Assembly (NCBI RefSeq): GCF_003387075.1
Contig: NZ_QUMQ01000001.1
Location: forward strand, 5,704,001-5,768,000
Direction: 5' to 3'
From: Asanoa ferruginea
GTDB taxonomy: Bacteria; Actinomycetota; Actinomycetes; Mycobacteriales; Micromonosporaceae
DNA: 64,000 bases
Both the position numbers and the translations under genes were made by a program. Under the pieces are notes generated by a model, which was not told where the DNA came from, ran no database searches, and saw only the letters and a program-made list of their open reading frames with translations. Within the stretch, counting starts at the first letter, position 1. Each line of letters starts with the position of its first letter. Positions 25,745-35,034 of this stretch are shown in pieces.

Positions 25745-26956
25745 ATGTCGCGGAGCGGGCAGGTCTCACCACGGGGCGATCTCGTGCGCGCCGCCGTGCT
25801 CGGCCTGCTCGGCACCCGGGGTGCGTCGTCCCGGGCCGACATCGCCCGGGCACTCGGGATCAGCCCCGCCACCGTCACGCAGACCACCAAGGAACTGCTG
25901 CAACGCGAGCTGATCACCGAACTGCGGTCGGTGCCAAGCAACGGCGGCCGGCCCGCGACGCTGCTCGGCCTGGTGCGCGCGGCCGGCGGCGCGATCGGCG
26001 CCAAGGTGACCGCCGACCACGTCGCGATCGTGTCCGTCGACCTCGACGGCACCGTCCGCGCCGCGCGGTCCGTGCCGTTCGACCCCTCGCAGCCGGCGGC
26101 GCTCGAAGCGCTCTCCGGCATCCTCAAAGACGTCGTCGGCGCACACGACGGGCACCTGCTCGGTGTCGGCGTCGGGCTGCCCGGCGCGGTCGACGCGCAG
26201 GCCTCCGGCATGGTCGACGCACCGACCCTGGGCTGGAACCGGGTCCCGGTCGGCCGGCGGCTGCGCGACGCGCTCGGCGTGCCGGTGCTGGTCGACAACG
26301 ACGTCAACACGCTGGCCGCCGCGCAGATCGTGCACGGCAACGGGCGCGAGCATCGTTCGTTCATGGTGGTCACCATCGGGCTCGGCATCGGGTGCGGCAT
26401 GGTCAACCAGGGCTCGGTCAGCCGCGGCGCGCACGGCGGCGCCGGCGAGATCGGGCACATCCCGGTCTCCGCCGACGGGCCGCTCTGCGGGTGCGGCAAC
26501 ACCGGCTGCCTGGAGGCCTACATCGGCGAGCCCGGTCTGGTCGCCACCGCCATCCAGGCCGGTGCCATCGGGCCGCGCGGGACCATCACCGACCTGGCTC
26601 AGGAAGCCCGCAAAGGAAACCCCAAAGCAAAAGCCGTCTACGCCGACGCCGGCCGCCTGCTCGGCCGCACCCTCGCCGGCGTGGTGCACACGGTCGACCC
26701 GGAAATGGTGGTGTTGATGGGCGAGGGCGTCCAGGACTGGGAGTTCTGGGAAGCCGGCTTCGAGGAATCGTTCCGGCGGCGGCTGATGCCGGCCCGGCGC
26801 AACATCCGCTGCCTGGTCGAGTCGTGGACGGAAGACCAGTGGGCGGTCGGCGCCGCCTGCCTCGTGCTGGCCTCACCGTTCGACGCGGCCGCTACCGGCG
26901 CACAGGGCGAACTCGTCCGGGCCCGGCTGCAGACCGGGCCGGAGGTGACCCGATGA
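25745..26956 (+). CDS. ROK-family transcriptional repressor
   Basis: 403 aa. A winged helix-turn-helix occupies about residues 15-75 ([21 protein letters not shown]) and the sugar-kinase-like ROK domain the rest, with GLPGAVD, VDNDVN, the GxGxG-type [10 protein letters not shown] and the zinc motif [10 protein letters not shown]. It should sense a sugar and control the transporter and glucosidase genes behind it. Its stop overlaps the first permease start (ATGA). Confidence 0.9.
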   Translation: MSRSGQVSPRGDLVRAAVLGLLGTRGASSRADIARALGISPATVTQTTKELLQRELITELRSVPSNGGRPATLLGLVRAAGGAIGAKVTADHVAIVSVDLDGTVRAARSVPFDPSQPAALEALSGILKDVVGAHDGHLLGVGVGLPGAVDAQASGMVDAPTLGWNRVPVGRRLRDALGVPVLVDNDVNTLAAAQIVHGNGREHRSFMVVTIGLGIGCGMVNQGSVSRGAHGGAGEIGHIPVSADGPLCGCGNTGCLEAYIGEPGLVATAIQAGAIGPRGTITDLAQEARKGNPKAKAVYADAGRLLGRTLAGVVHTVDPEMVVLMGEGVQDWEFWEAGFEESFRRRLMPARRNIRCLVESWTEDQWAVGAACLVLASPFDAAATGAQGELVRARLQTGPEVTR

Positions 26957-27816
26957 AGAAACTCGGTTGGGTGCTGTTCTTCCTGGCACCCAGCGCGATC
27001 CCGTTGCTGATCTTCACCGTCGTGCCGATGGTGTCGTCGCTCTGGGTCAGCCTGCACCGCTGGAACCTCATCTCGCCGATGAAGTGGGTGGGCCTCGACA
27101 ACTACACCCACCTGCTCAGCGACCCGACGACCCGCGAAGTCTTCCTGCATACGGTGATCTACTGCGCCGGCTATCTCCCGCTGGTCTTCGCCGGTGGCCT
27201 CGGCCTCGCGCTCGCCCTCAACCAGCGGCTGCCCGGGCGGGCGTTCTTCCGCGCCGCCTACTTCCTGCCCGTGGTGACCAGTTGGGTGGTCGTCGCGCTG
27301 GTCTGGAAGTGGCTGCTCAACCCGACCAGCGGGCTCGTCAACTCGCTGCTCGGCGCGCTCGGCGCACCACAGCCGGGATGGTGGACCGACCCGACCTGGG
27401 CCCTGCCCGCGGTCATCCTCGCCTCGGCCTGGAAGGACCTCGGCTTCGTCATGGTCATCATGCTCGCCGGCCTCCAGGCGATCCCGCAGGACATCCTCGA
27501 GGCCGCCCGCACCGACGGCGCCGGCGCCTGGCAGCGGTTCTGGCGGGTCACCCTGCCGCTGCTGTCCCCGTCGACGTTCTTCGTCGTCGTCATCTCGCTG
27601 ATCAACGGGTTCCAGGTCTTCGACCAGGTCTACGTGATGACCGCCGGCGGACCGCAGGGCGCCAGTCAGGTCGTCGTCGGCCAGATCTACGACCTGACCT
27701 TCCGCTACGGCCGGGCCGGCGAGGCGAGCGCGCTGTCCTGGATCCTGTTCGCCGTCATCCTCGTCATCACCGCGCTCCAGGTGCGCGGCCAACGCCGGTG
27801 GGTGCACTATGCGTAG
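26953..27816 (+). CDS. Sugar ABC transporter permease (MalF-like)
   Basis: 287 aa, six membrane segments. The EAA loop reads [22 protein letters not shown] and docks an ATPase. The operon has no ATPase gene, so a shared MsiK-type ATPase elsewhere is likely, as known for actinobacterial sugar importers. Start and stop overlap both neighbours. Confidence 0.9.
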   Translation: MKKLGWVLFFLAPSAIPLLIFTVVPMVSSLWVSLHRWNLISPMKWVGLDNYTHLLSDPTTREVFLHTVIYCAGYLPLVFAGGLGLALALNQRLPGRAFFRAAYFLPVVTSWVVVALVWKWLLNPTSGLVNSLLGALGAPQPGWWTDPTWALPAVILASAWKDLGFVMVIMLAGLQAIPQDILEAARTDGAGAWQRFWRVTLPLLSPSTFFVVVISLINGFQVFDQVYVMTAGGPQGASQVVVGQIYDLTFRYGRAGEASALSWILFAVILVITALQVRGQRRWVHYA

Positions 27817-28618
27817 CCGTACCGTGGTGCGTTTCGTGCTTGTCGCCGCAGGCGCGTTCCTCATGCTCGTGCCGTTCCTGTGGACCGTGATCACCTCGAT
27901 CACACCCAACGGCAGCCTCGCCGGCGGCCCGACCTTGTTCGTGCACAACCCGACGCTGGCCGCCTATCGGCAGCTCCTCGACGCGTTGCCGATGTGGCGG
28001 ATCGCGGTCAACTCGCTCTGGATCGCGGCGGCGTCCACATTGTTCCAACTGGTCACCGGGTCGATGGCCGCCTACGGCTTCGCCCGGCTGGCGTTCCGCG
28101 GCAAGGGCATCGTCTTCTCGCTCTACCTCGCCACGCTCATGGTGCCGATGCAGGTGCTGGTCGTGCCGCTGTTCATCGAGATGAAGACGCTCAACCTCCA
28201 GGACACCTACATGTCGCTGCTCGCGCCGTCGATCGCGTCGGCGTTCGGCGTCTTCCTGCTGCGCCAGGCAGTCGAGTCGGTGCCGCGCGACCTCGACGAG
28301 GCCGCCACCATCGACGGGGCCGGCCATCTGCGCATCTTCACCACCATCGTGCTGCCGCTGATCCGGCCCGCGCTGGCCACCGTCGCCGTCTTCGCCTTCA
28401 TGGGCAGCTGGAACTCGTTCCTGTGGCCGCTGGTGGTGATCCGGTCGCCGGAGTTCATGACCCTGCCGCTGGGCCTGGCCACCCTCCAGGGCCAGTTCAC
28501 CACCGACTGGGACGTGGTGATGGCCGGCTCGGTCTTCTCCGTGCTGCCGATCGCCATCGTCTATCTGCTCGCACAGCGCCACATCATCGCCGGGATCGCA
28601 CACACCGGCATCAAGTAG
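27809..28618 (+). CDS. Sugar ABC transporter permease (MalG-like)
   Basis: 269 aa, six membrane segments with EAA loop LDEAATIDGAGHLRIFTTIVLP. It overlaps the first permease gene by 8 nt and forms the heterodimeric channel with it. Confidence 0.9.
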   Translation: MRSRTVVRFVLVAAGAFLMLVPFLWTVITSITPNGSLAGGPTLFVHNPTLAAYRQLLDALPMWRIAVNSLWIAAASTLFQLVTGSMAAYGFARLAFRGKGIVFSLYLATLMVPMQVLVVPLFIEMKTLNLQDTYMSLLAPSIASAFGVFLLRQAVESVPRDLDEAATIDGAGHLRIFTTIVLPLIRPALATVAVFAFMGSWNSFLWPLVVIRSPEFMTLPLGLATLQGQFTTDWDVVMAGSVFSVLPIAIVYLLAQRHIIAGIAHTGIK

Positions 28619-28648
28619 CAATTGATCCCCCCTCCCGAAAGGAACGTC

Positions 28649-29905
28649 ATGAGGAGCTTCGTCAGACGCGGCGCCGCGCCCTTGATCGCCGGGCTGGTGC
28701 TGGCGCTCGCCGCTTGTTCGCAGGGATCCGCCACCAAGTCGGAGGAGCCGACCGGCGGCAAGACGACCGTCCGCTACATGAACTTCTCCGCCAACGGCGG
28801 TCACGAGAAGGACCTCGCCGCGATCAAGGCGGCCTTCGAGTCGGCCAACCCCGACATCACCGTCCAGCTCGAGACCGTGCCTTACGACGACTACTTCACC
28901 AAACTGCAAACGGCGGTCGCCGGGGGTACGGCGGGGGACGCCTTCGAACTCAACTACGAGAACTTCGTCACCTACACGGCCAACGGCTCGCTGGCCGAGC
29001 TGAAGAACGTCGACCCGGCGCCCTACAAGCAGTCGCTGCTCGACGCGTTCCGGGCCGACGGCAAGCAATACGGTCTCCCGGAGTCGTTCTCCAACGTCGT
29101 GCTCTTCTACAACAAAGACCTCTTCAAGGCCGCCGGTGTCGCACCGCCGACCGCCGACTGGACCTGGGCCGACGAGCAGGCCGCCGCCAAGAAGCTGACC
29201 AACAAGGGCAAGGGCGTCTGGGGCGACTACCAGCCGATCTCGTTCTTCGAGTTCTACAAGACCCTCGCACAGGCCGGCGGCGAGTTCTTCGCTGCCGACA
29301 AGAAGACCTCGACGTTCAACTCCGACGCCGGCCGCAAGGCCGCCCAGTTCCTGGTCGACAAGGCCGGCAAGACGATGCCGACCGAGGCGCAGGGTGCCGG
29401 CACCCCCGACTTCGACTCCAAGCTGTTCAAGGACGGCAAGCTGGCGATGTGGCACACCGGCATCTGGCTGTTCGCCGCCAACGCCGACGCGAAGTTTGAC
29501 TGGGACATCGTGGTCGAGCCCGGTGACGCGAAGAAGGCGTCGGCCATGTTCACCAACGGCGCCGTCGTCTCCGCCGCGAGCAAGAACCAGGAGGCGGCCC
29601 AGAAGTGGGTCACCTTCCTCACCTCCTCCGACGAGATGGTCAAGACCCGGCTCGACACGAGCTGGGAACTGCCGCCCGTCGCCGACAACAGCAAGGTCAC
29701 GCCCTACCTCAGCGCCGGCAAGCCCGCCAACCGGCAGGCCGTCTTCGACTCCCTCGACGCCACCGTGCTACCGCCGGTCATCGAGCGCCAGCAGGAGATG
29801 CAGGACGCCGTCACCAAGGAACTGACCGCGGCGGCCGCCGGCCGCAAAACCGTCGCCGCCGCACTGGCCGACGCCCAGAAGGCCGTCGACGCACTTCTCT
29901 CCTAG
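28649..29905 (+). CDS. Sugar ABC transporter substrate-binding lipoprotein
   Basis: 418 aa. The start is ATG 28649 with GAAAGGA upstream. A lipoprotein signal peptide ends at the lipobox LALAAC (Cys23). The mature part is a cluster-B (MalE-like) solute-binding protein. With two cytosolic alpha-glucosidases downstream, the ligand is probably an alpha-gluco-oligosaccharide. Confidence 0.9.
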   Translation: MRSFVRRGAAPLIAGLVLALAACSQGSATKSEEPTGGKTTVRYMNFSANGGHEKDLAAIKAAFESANPDITVQLETVPYDDYFTKLQTAVAGGTAGDAFELNYENFVTYTANGSLAELKNVDPAPYKQSLLDAFRADGKQYGLPESFSNVVLFYNKDLFKAAGVAPPTADWTWADEQAAAKKLTNKGKGVWGDYQPISFFEFYKTLAQAGGEFFAADKKTSTFNSDAGRKAAQFLVDKAGKTMPTEAQGAGTPDFDSKLFKDGKLAMWHTGIWLFAANADAKFDWDIVVEPGDAKKASAMFTNGAVVSAASKNQEAAQKWVTFLTSSDEMVKTRLDTSWELPPVADNSKVTPYLSAGKPANRQAVFDSLDATVLPPVIERQQEMQDAVTKELTAAAAGRKTVAAALADAQKAVDALLS

Positions 29906-29913
29906 GACTCACG

Positions 29914-31002
29914 ATGCCCACCGTCTCTCAGTTTGGCGCCCTGGCCGCGCGTAGCCATGCCGTCATCACCACGCACCAGCACGCCGGCGGCGCCTACCCG
30001 GCCTCGCCGACCTTCTCGGCATACCGCGGTTATGCCTGGCTGCGCGACGGTGGCTTCACCGCCGAAGGCGTCTCCCGATTCGGCGACGTCACCTCGGCGA
30101 ACCGCTTCCACGACTGGGTCAGCCGCGTGCTGGCCGACCGCCGCGGCCAGGTCGACGACCTGCGCGCGCTGCGGTCGGCCGGCGCGGCGGTCCCGATCGA
30201 ACGCATGCTGCCTACCCGATTCACCTTCGACGGCCAGAACGGCTCGGACCCGTGGTGGGACTTCCAGACCGACGGGTACGGCATCTGGCTCTGGTCGGTC
30301 GTCACCCACGCCGAACGGCACGGGCTCGACCTGGCCCGGTGGCGGCCCGGCATCGACGTCGCCGTCGACTTCCTCACCGCCTTCTGGGACCTGCCCTGCT
30401 TCGACTGGTGGGAGGAGCACGACGAGCACCGGCACGTATCCACCCTGGGCGCGATCCATGGTGGACTGCGGGCGGTGGCTTTTGCCCTCGACAACCACGC
30501 CGCCGCGGAGACCGCCGACGCCGCCCGTCAATTGGCCCTGACCGAAGGGGTACGCGGCGGGCACCTCACGAAATGGCTCGGGTCTGATGCCGTCGACGGC
30601 TCGCTGCCCGCGTGCGTGGTCCCGTTCGGGCTGGTCGACGCGGGCGACCCAATCGCCACGGCGACGCTCGCGAAGGTTTCCGCCGACCTCGACGTCGACG
30701 GGGGAGTGCACCGCTTCACCGCCGACGTGTTCTACGGCGGTGGCCAGTGGCTGCTGCTCTCGGCGCTGCTCGGCTGGAACCTGGCCCAGGCCGGCGACCG
30801 GGCCGGCGCCTGGCGCCACCTGACCTGGATCGCCGACCACGCCACCGCCGACGGCGAGTTTCCCGAGCAGGTGCCCGACCACCTGCTGCACCCGGATTCG
30901 CGCCAGGAGTGGCTCGACAAGTGGGGCCCGGTGGCCACGCCGTTGCTGTGGTCGCACGGCATGTATCTCATCCTCGCCGACGAACTGGGGCTGCTGCGGT
31001 GA
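29914..31002 (+). CDS. GH15-like glucoamylase / glucodextranase-type hydrolase
   Basis: 362 aa (alpha/alpha)6-barrel protein. RGYAWLRDGGF, the WWDFQTDGYGIWLW segment and the late PEQVP and LWSHGMY match the GH15 catalytic domain, which removes glucose from non-reducing ends. At 362 aa it is the catalytic barrel alone, without the N-terminal beta-sandwich of secreted bacterial glucoamylases, and no signal peptide is seen, so it works inside the cell on imported sugar. It overlaps the GH31 start (GTGA). Confidence 0.82.
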   Translation: MPTVSQFGALAARSHAVITTHQHAGGAYPASPTFSAYRGYAWLRDGGFTAEGVSRFGDVTSANRFHDWVSRVLADRRGQVDDLRALRSAGAAVPIERMLPTRFTFDGQNGSDPWWDFQTDGYGIWLWSVVTHAERHGLDLARWRPGIDVAVDFLTAFWDLPCFDWWEEHDEHRHVSTLGAIHGGLRAVAFALDNHAAAETADAARQLALTEGVRGGHLTKWLGSDAVDGSLPACVVPFGLVDAGDPIATATLAKVSADLDVDGGVHRFTADVFYGGGQWLLLSALLGWNLAQAGDRAGAWRHLTWIADHATADGEFPEQVPDHLLHPDSRQEWLDKWGPVATPLLWSHGMYLILADELGLLR

Positions 31003-33212
31003 TCGTGCACCGTCCATATGGGATCGAGCATCCCTACGCCACGTCGCTCGACCAGCGCGTGCCGGTGCTGCCGTTGACCGGGCAGCGGGTGCTGCTGGGC
31101 GTCCAGGCCGATCCGGCCGTCACGGCGGTCACCTGCGAGTGGCAGGACGAGCGGCTCGCTCTCGCGCCGCGGCAGGGCAGCGCCGCCGACGCGGCCGCGC
31201 TCGCCGGTGGTGAGGGCCATCTCGCCGGGGCGCAGGCGGCGTCGCTGGGTGGCGCGGGCGGCTGGGCGGTCGAGTCGCCGCCGGTGACCGCGCCGACTCG
31301 CTACCGGTTCCACGCGACCACGTCCGACGGCGTCGCCTCGACGACAGCCTGGTTCTCCGTCTCGCCGGCCACCTGGACGGCATCGCTTCCCGCCGACCTG
31401 GACGCCGTCCTGACCGGCGGCCGCGCCGTCGACGGTTCCGTCGAGTGGCTGGTCACCGCCGACGGCGTGCACCGCGCCCGGTTCGCGCTCGCGCTGCGCC
31501 CCGGCGACCACGTAGTCGGCTTCGGTGAGCGGTTCGACCACCTCGACCAGGCCGGGCGGCGACTCGACGCGGTCGTCTTCGAGCAATACAAGGCACAGGG
31601 CGCGCACGGCCGCACCTACCTGCCGATGCCGTTCGCCCACGTCGTCGGCGCCGACGGCACGGGCTGGGGTTTCCACGTGCGAACCAGCCGGCGCACCTGG
31701 TATGACATCGGCGCCGACCGGCTCGTGGTCGAGGTGGCCCTCGGCGGCACCCGCCGCGAGCAGGTCGACCTCGGCGTCTACGCCGGCACGCCGGCGCAGG
31801 TCCTCGGCGCCTTCCTCGACGAGGCGGGCCGCGCCGAGGAACTGCCCGCCTGGGTGTTCCGGCTGTGGGCGTCCGGAAACGAGTGGAACACCCAGCAGAT
31901 AGTGCTCGACCGGATGAACCGGCACCGCGACCTCGACATCCCGGTCGGCGCGGTCGTCATCGAGGCGTGGAGCGACGAGGAAGGCATCATGATTCCCCGC
32001 GATGCCACCTACGCACCGCACGCCGATGGCACGCCGTTCAAGGACGCCGACTTCAGCTATCCCGCCGACGGCGCCTGGCCCGACCCGAAGGGCATGGTCG
32101 CGGAACTGCACGACCGCGACATCAAGGTGCTGCTCTGGCAGATCCCGCTGCTGAAGACCGCGGAGTCCGAGCCCGGGTTGCACTCGCAGGTGCTGGCCGA
32201 GGGTTCCGCTCTCGTGGCCGGCGGGCATGCGGTGCTCGAGGCCGACGGCACGCCCTACCTCAACCGGGGGTGGTGGTTCCCGAAGTCGTTGCTGCCCGAC
32301 CTGTCCACGGCGCAGACGCGGGACTGGTGGACGGCGAAGCGGGCTTACCTCGTACGCGATTGGGATGTCGACGGTTTCAAGACCGACGGCGGCGAACACG
32401 CGTGGGGTCACGACCTGCGCTACGGCGACGGTTCGCGCGGTGACGAGGGCAACAACCGCTATCCGGTGCACTACGCGCGGGCGTTCGGCGACCTGCTGCG
32501 CGCGCACGGCAAGGCGCCGGTCACGTTCTCCCGCAGCGGTTTCACCGGTTCGCAGGCGCACGGCGTGTTCTGGGCCGGCGACGAGGACTCGACCTGGGAG
32601 GCGTTCCGCAACTCGGTGACGGCGGGCCTGACCGCGGCGTCGTGCGGCATCGTCTACTGGGGCTGGGACCTGGCCGGCTTCTCGGGCCCGGTCCCGGACG
32701 CGGAGCTCTATCTGCGCGCGGCGGCCGCGGCCACCTTCATGCCGATCATGCAGTACCACTCCGAGTTCAACCACCACCAGCTCCCGCTGCGCGACCGCAC
32801 GCCCTGGCACGTCGCGGAGACCACCGGCGATGCGCGGGTCGTCCCGGTCTTCCGCGGCTTCGCGAAGCTGCGCGAGCGCCTGGTCGACTACCTGGCGCGG
32901 CAGGCGGCCGTGACGATCGGCACCGACCGGCCGCTGATGCGCCCGCTGTTCTTCGACCACCCGGCCGACCCCGCTGTGTGGTCGCAGCCGCGGCAGTGGA
33001 TGCTCGGCGACGACCTGCTGGTCAGCCCGGTCACGTCACCCGCCGCGACCTCGTGGCCGGTCTACCTGCCGGCCGGCGACTGGGTCGACGTGTGGACGGG
33101 TGAGCCGTCCGCCGGCGGCGTGGCGATCGAGCGGGAGACGCCGATCGACGTGATCCCGGTCTACTGCCGGGCGTCGGCATGGCCGGCGCTGGCCGACACC
33201 TTCGCCTCGTAA
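30999..33212 (+). CDS. GH31 alpha-glucosidase
   Basis: 737 aa, GTG start. The catalytic barrel carries nucleophile Asp463 (FKTDGGE) and acid/base Asp528 (FWAGDEDSTW); FMPIMQYHSE lies in the later barrel. No signal peptide, so it completes cytosolic breakdown of the imported alpha-glucoside; alpha-xylosidase activity cannot be excluded. Its last codons (WPALADTFAS) are the apparent founder of the 57-bp tandem repeats that follow. Confidence 0.9.
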   Translation: MIVHRPYGIEHPYATSLDQRVPVLPLTGQRVLLGVQADPAVTAVTCEWQDERLALAPRQGSAADAAALAGGEGHLAGAQAASLGGAGGWAVESPPVTAPTRYRFHATTSDGVASTTAWFSVSPATWTASLPADLDAVLTGGRAVDGSVEWLVTADGVHRARFALALRPGDHVVGFGERFDHLDQAGRRLDAVVFEQYKAQGAHGRTYLPMPFAHVVGADGTGWGFHVRTSRRTWYDIGADRLVVEVALGGTRREQVDLGVYAGTPAQVLGAFLDEAGRAEELPAWVFRLWASGNEWNTQQIVLDRMNRHRDLDIPVGAVVIEAWSDEEGIMIPRDATYAPHADGTPFKDADFSYPADGAWPDPKGMVAELHDRDIKVLLWQIPLLKTAESEPGLHSQVLAEGSALVAGGHAVLEADGTPYLNRGWWFPKSLLPDLSTAQTRDWWTAKRAYLVRDWDVDGFKTDGGEHAWGHDLRYGDGSRGDEGNNRYPVHYARAFGDLLRAHGKAPVTFSRSGFTGSQAHGVFWAGDEDSTWEAFRNSVTAGLTAASCGIVYWGWDLAGFSGPVPDAELYLRAAAAATFMPIMQYHSEFNHHQLPLRDRTPWHVAETTGDARVVPVFRGFAKLRERLVDYLARQAAVTIGTDRPLMRPLFFDHPADPAVWSQPRQWMLGDDLLVSPVTSPAATSWPVYLPAGDWVDVWTGEPSAGGVAIERETPIDVIPVYCRASAWPALADTFAS

Positions 33213-33600
33213 CGCCCGCCTCCGGCGGGCTGTCCGGGTGGCCGGCGCAAGCCGGCACCCGCCCCGTGATGCCGGTCAATTGGCGGCTGTCGGGGTGGCT
33301 GGCGCTGGCCGGCGTCTGCCTCGTGATGCTGGTCAATTGGCGGCTGTCGGGGTGGCTGGCGCTGGCCGGCGTCTGCCTCGTGATGCTGGTCAATTGGGGG
33401 CTGTCGGGGTGGCTGGCGCTGGCCGGCGTCTGCCTCGTGATGCTGGTCAATTGGGGGCTGTCGGGGTGGCTGGCGCTGGCTGGCGACTGCCTCGTGACGC
33501 CGGTCTACTGCTGGCTATCGGGATGGCCGGCGCAAGCCGGCACCCGCCTCGTGACGGCGGTCTACGGCCGCCCGGCGCTGGCTGGCACCTTCGCCTCGCC
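33169..33600. repeat. Tandem array of 57-bp repeats between convergent genes
   Basis: Six copies of exactly 57 bp start at 33228, 33285, 33342, 33399, 33456 and 33513. A diverged copy begins at about 33169 inside the end of GH31, and a partial copy from about 33570 encodes the last residues of the convergent MFS protein. Copies 2-5 are nearly identical; copies 1 and 6 contain GCCGGC-GCAA-GCCGGC, a stem with a GNRA-type tetraloop, and the others a similar stem with a G-U pair. The unit is 19 codons, so reading frames stay open on both strands without implying a protein. Confidence 0.9.
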
Positions 33601-34773
33601 GCGGTAGACGATCGTCATCGCGACGATGCCCAGCACGCTCGCGACCGGCGCGAGGGCGAACCCGGCGCGCAGGTCGGTCGCCGCGAGCTGACCCGTCAGC
33701 GCCGCACCGGTGGCGCTGCCGACGGTGAACGCGGTGACGATCCAGGCGAACGCCTCCACGACCGTGCCCGGCGGGGCGAGCCGGTCGGTGGTCAGGAAGA
33801 CCGCGGTCAGCACCGGTGGCAGGGCGACGCCGCTGAGCGCGATCAGCACGGCCATCACGCCGAGGCCCGGCATGATCAGCAGCGGCAGGTAGCCGACCAG
33901 GAAGGCCACCGCGAGCATGGGCAGCCGGGCCGGGCCGCCCGTCTTGGCGCGGGTGTAGAGCAGCCCGCCGGTCAGTGCGCCGACCGCCTGCGCGGCCAGC
34001 AGCCAGCCGCTGAGCCCGCGGTCTCCGGCGGCCTCGGCGTAGCCGGTGACGGCCACCGGGATGCTGCCGACCGCCGCGCCGAGGCAGCTCACGCCGAGGA
34101 TCAGCACGACGAAGCGGGGCACCCGCAGCGGGCCGGCCCAGTGCCGGGGCGCGGGCGTGCCACGCCAGACCCGGACCGGTCGCGACAGGGCGAACACGGT
34201 CGCGCCGGCGACCTGGCAGGCGGCTGCCGCGACGAGCCCGGCCGGCGGACCGGCGATCGCGACGGCGGCCAGCGTGACCAGGGGGCCGACCACGAAGATC
34301 ACTTCTTGCAGCGCGATGTCGAGCGTGTAGGCGGCCGGGACCGCCGGCGGTGGCACCAGCGCCGGCCAGAGCGCCCGCAGGCAGGCCTCCAGCGGCGGGG
34401 TGCCGAGCCCGGCGAGCGCCGCACCGACGATGGTCACGGCGAGGTCGCCGCCGCCGGCCGCGACGGCGAGGAAGCCGATGGCGGACAGTGAGGTCGAGCC
34501 GTAGAGGACCGGCGGCTGCCGCCAGCGGTCGACGGCGCGGGCGAGCAACGGGGCGCTGATCGCCATCCCGGCGGTGTAGACGGCGACGACCAGCCCGGCG
34601 AGCACGAGGCTGACCGACTCGCGGGCGAACAGCAGCAGGGCCAGCGGCCCGGCGGCCAGGGGAAGGCGGCCGACCTGGCTGGCGGCCAGCAGGGTGGGCA
34701 CCCGCGGCGCGCGCAACACTGCGCGGACGCCGGGCGGCGGCGTGGTTTCGGCAGTGGGCGTAACTGTAGACAT
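33562..34773 (-). CDS. MFS transporter (drug-exporter type)
   Basis: 403 aa with about 12 membrane segments (LLARAVDRWRQPP is the motif A region). Substrate unknown; antibiotic efflux is likely from the leader region described upstream. The last residues (AKVPASAGRP) are encoded by the terminal partial copy of the 57-bp repeat, so the natural C-terminus appears to have been replaced or extended by the repeat array. Confidence 0.85.
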   Translation of the reverse strand: MSTVTPTAETTPPPGVRAVLRAPRVPTLLAASQVGRLPLAAGPLALLLFARESVSLVLAGLVVAVYTAGMAISAPLLARAVDRWRQPPVLYGSTSLSAIGFLAVAAGGGDLAVTIVGAALAGLGTPPLEACLRALWPALVPPPAVPAAYTLDIALQEVIFVVGPLVTLAAVAIAGPPAGLVAAAACQVAGATVFALSRPVRVWRGTPAPRHWAGPLRVPRFVVLILGVSCLGAAVGSIPVAVTGYAEAAGDRGLSGWLLAAQAVGALTGGLLYTRAKTGGPARLPMLAVAFLVGYLPLLIMPGLGVMAVLIALSGVALPPVLTAVFLTTDRLAPPGTVVEAFAWIVTAFTVGSATGAALTGQLAATDLRAGFALAPVASVLGIVAMTIVYRGEAKVPASAGRP

Positions 34774-34804
34774 AGGACATCGCTCCCGGATGTCGAAGGG
34801 ACGT
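34774..34804 (-). other. Short leader segment before the MFS start
   Basis: Untranslated stretch between the leader stem-loop and the MFS ATG at 34773. CGGGAGCGATGTCCT on the minus strand offers a GGGAG ribosome binding site. Confidence 0.4.
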
Positions 34805-34825
34805 GCGGACGCAGGAAAGGTCCGC
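34805..34825 (-). promoter_or_regulatory. Stem-loop between the leader ORF and the MFS gene
   Basis: GCGGAC and GTCCGC form a 6-bp stem with a 9-nt loop, starting 3 nt after the leader ORF stop codon. Suited to attenuation controlled by a ribosome on the leader. Confidence 0.4.
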
Positions 34826-34828
34826 GCG

Positions 34829-34918
34829 TCAGGGAGCGAAGTCGCCGCGCTTGTGGTCGTCGCCGTAGAGCGGCAGCGGCGGAGTGATCCAGCGAGCGAA
34901 GACGGCCGCGGAGATCAC
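34829..34918 (-). CDS. Leaderless 29-residue leader ORF upstream of the MFS gene
   Basis: GTG start, 29 residues containing RWITPPLPLYGDDH, with a Pro-rich centre (PPLP) of the kind that slows ribosomes. A -10 hexamer lies 6 nt before the GTG. It precedes the MFS start by 55 bp. Small leader ORFs controlling antibiotic exporters by ribosome stalling are known in Streptomyces; assigning that role here is inference. Confidence 0.5.
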   Translation of the reverse strand: MISAAVFARWITPPLPLYGDDHKRGDFAP

Positions 34919-34924
34919 GCCCGC

Positions 34925-34930
34925 ATTCTA
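34925..34930 (-). promoter_or_regulatory. -10 element of the MFS leader transcript
   Basis: TAGAAT on the minus strand, 6 nt before the leader GTG. Confidence 0.55.
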
Positions 34931-34932
34931 AC

Positions 34933-34950
34933 CGGCTCGGCGCCGAGCCG
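34933..34950. promoter_or_regulatory. 18-bp perfect palindrome in the MFS promoter spacer
   Basis: CGGCTCGGCGCCGAGCCG is fully palindromic and sits 2 bp upstream of the -10, where a bound repressor would cover the promoter. No regulator gene is adjacent. Confidence 0.55.
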
Positions 34951-34979
34951 CCGCCCCGTGGGTCAGCGGTCCATCGAGA

Positions 34980-35008
34980 TTGACTGTGATCATTCGGGCC
35001 GCTAATTT
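34980..35008 (+). promoter_or_regulatory. Promoter of the PrpF-like operon
   Basis: TTGACT (34980-34985), 17-bp spacer, TAATTT (35003-35008); a GGGAGGAAG ribosome binding site follows before ATG 35035. Confidence 0.65.
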
Positions 35009-35034
35009 CGGACCGTCAGGGAGGAAGCTGCCCC

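Noticed and set aside
27767-29455. 562-residue minus-strand open frame
   Set aside because: Antisense to a permease and a lipoprotein gene with clear motifs; composition is biased and no domain is seen.
33228-33569. CRISPR array
   Set aside because: Copies are directly adjacent with no spacers and no cas genes are present.
33179-33607. A 142-residue hydrophobic repeat protein encoded by the 57-bp array
   Set aside because: The unit is a multiple of three, so frames stay open on both strands. There is no ribosome binding site, the start lies inside GH31, and the array is better explained as a noncoding tandem repeat.
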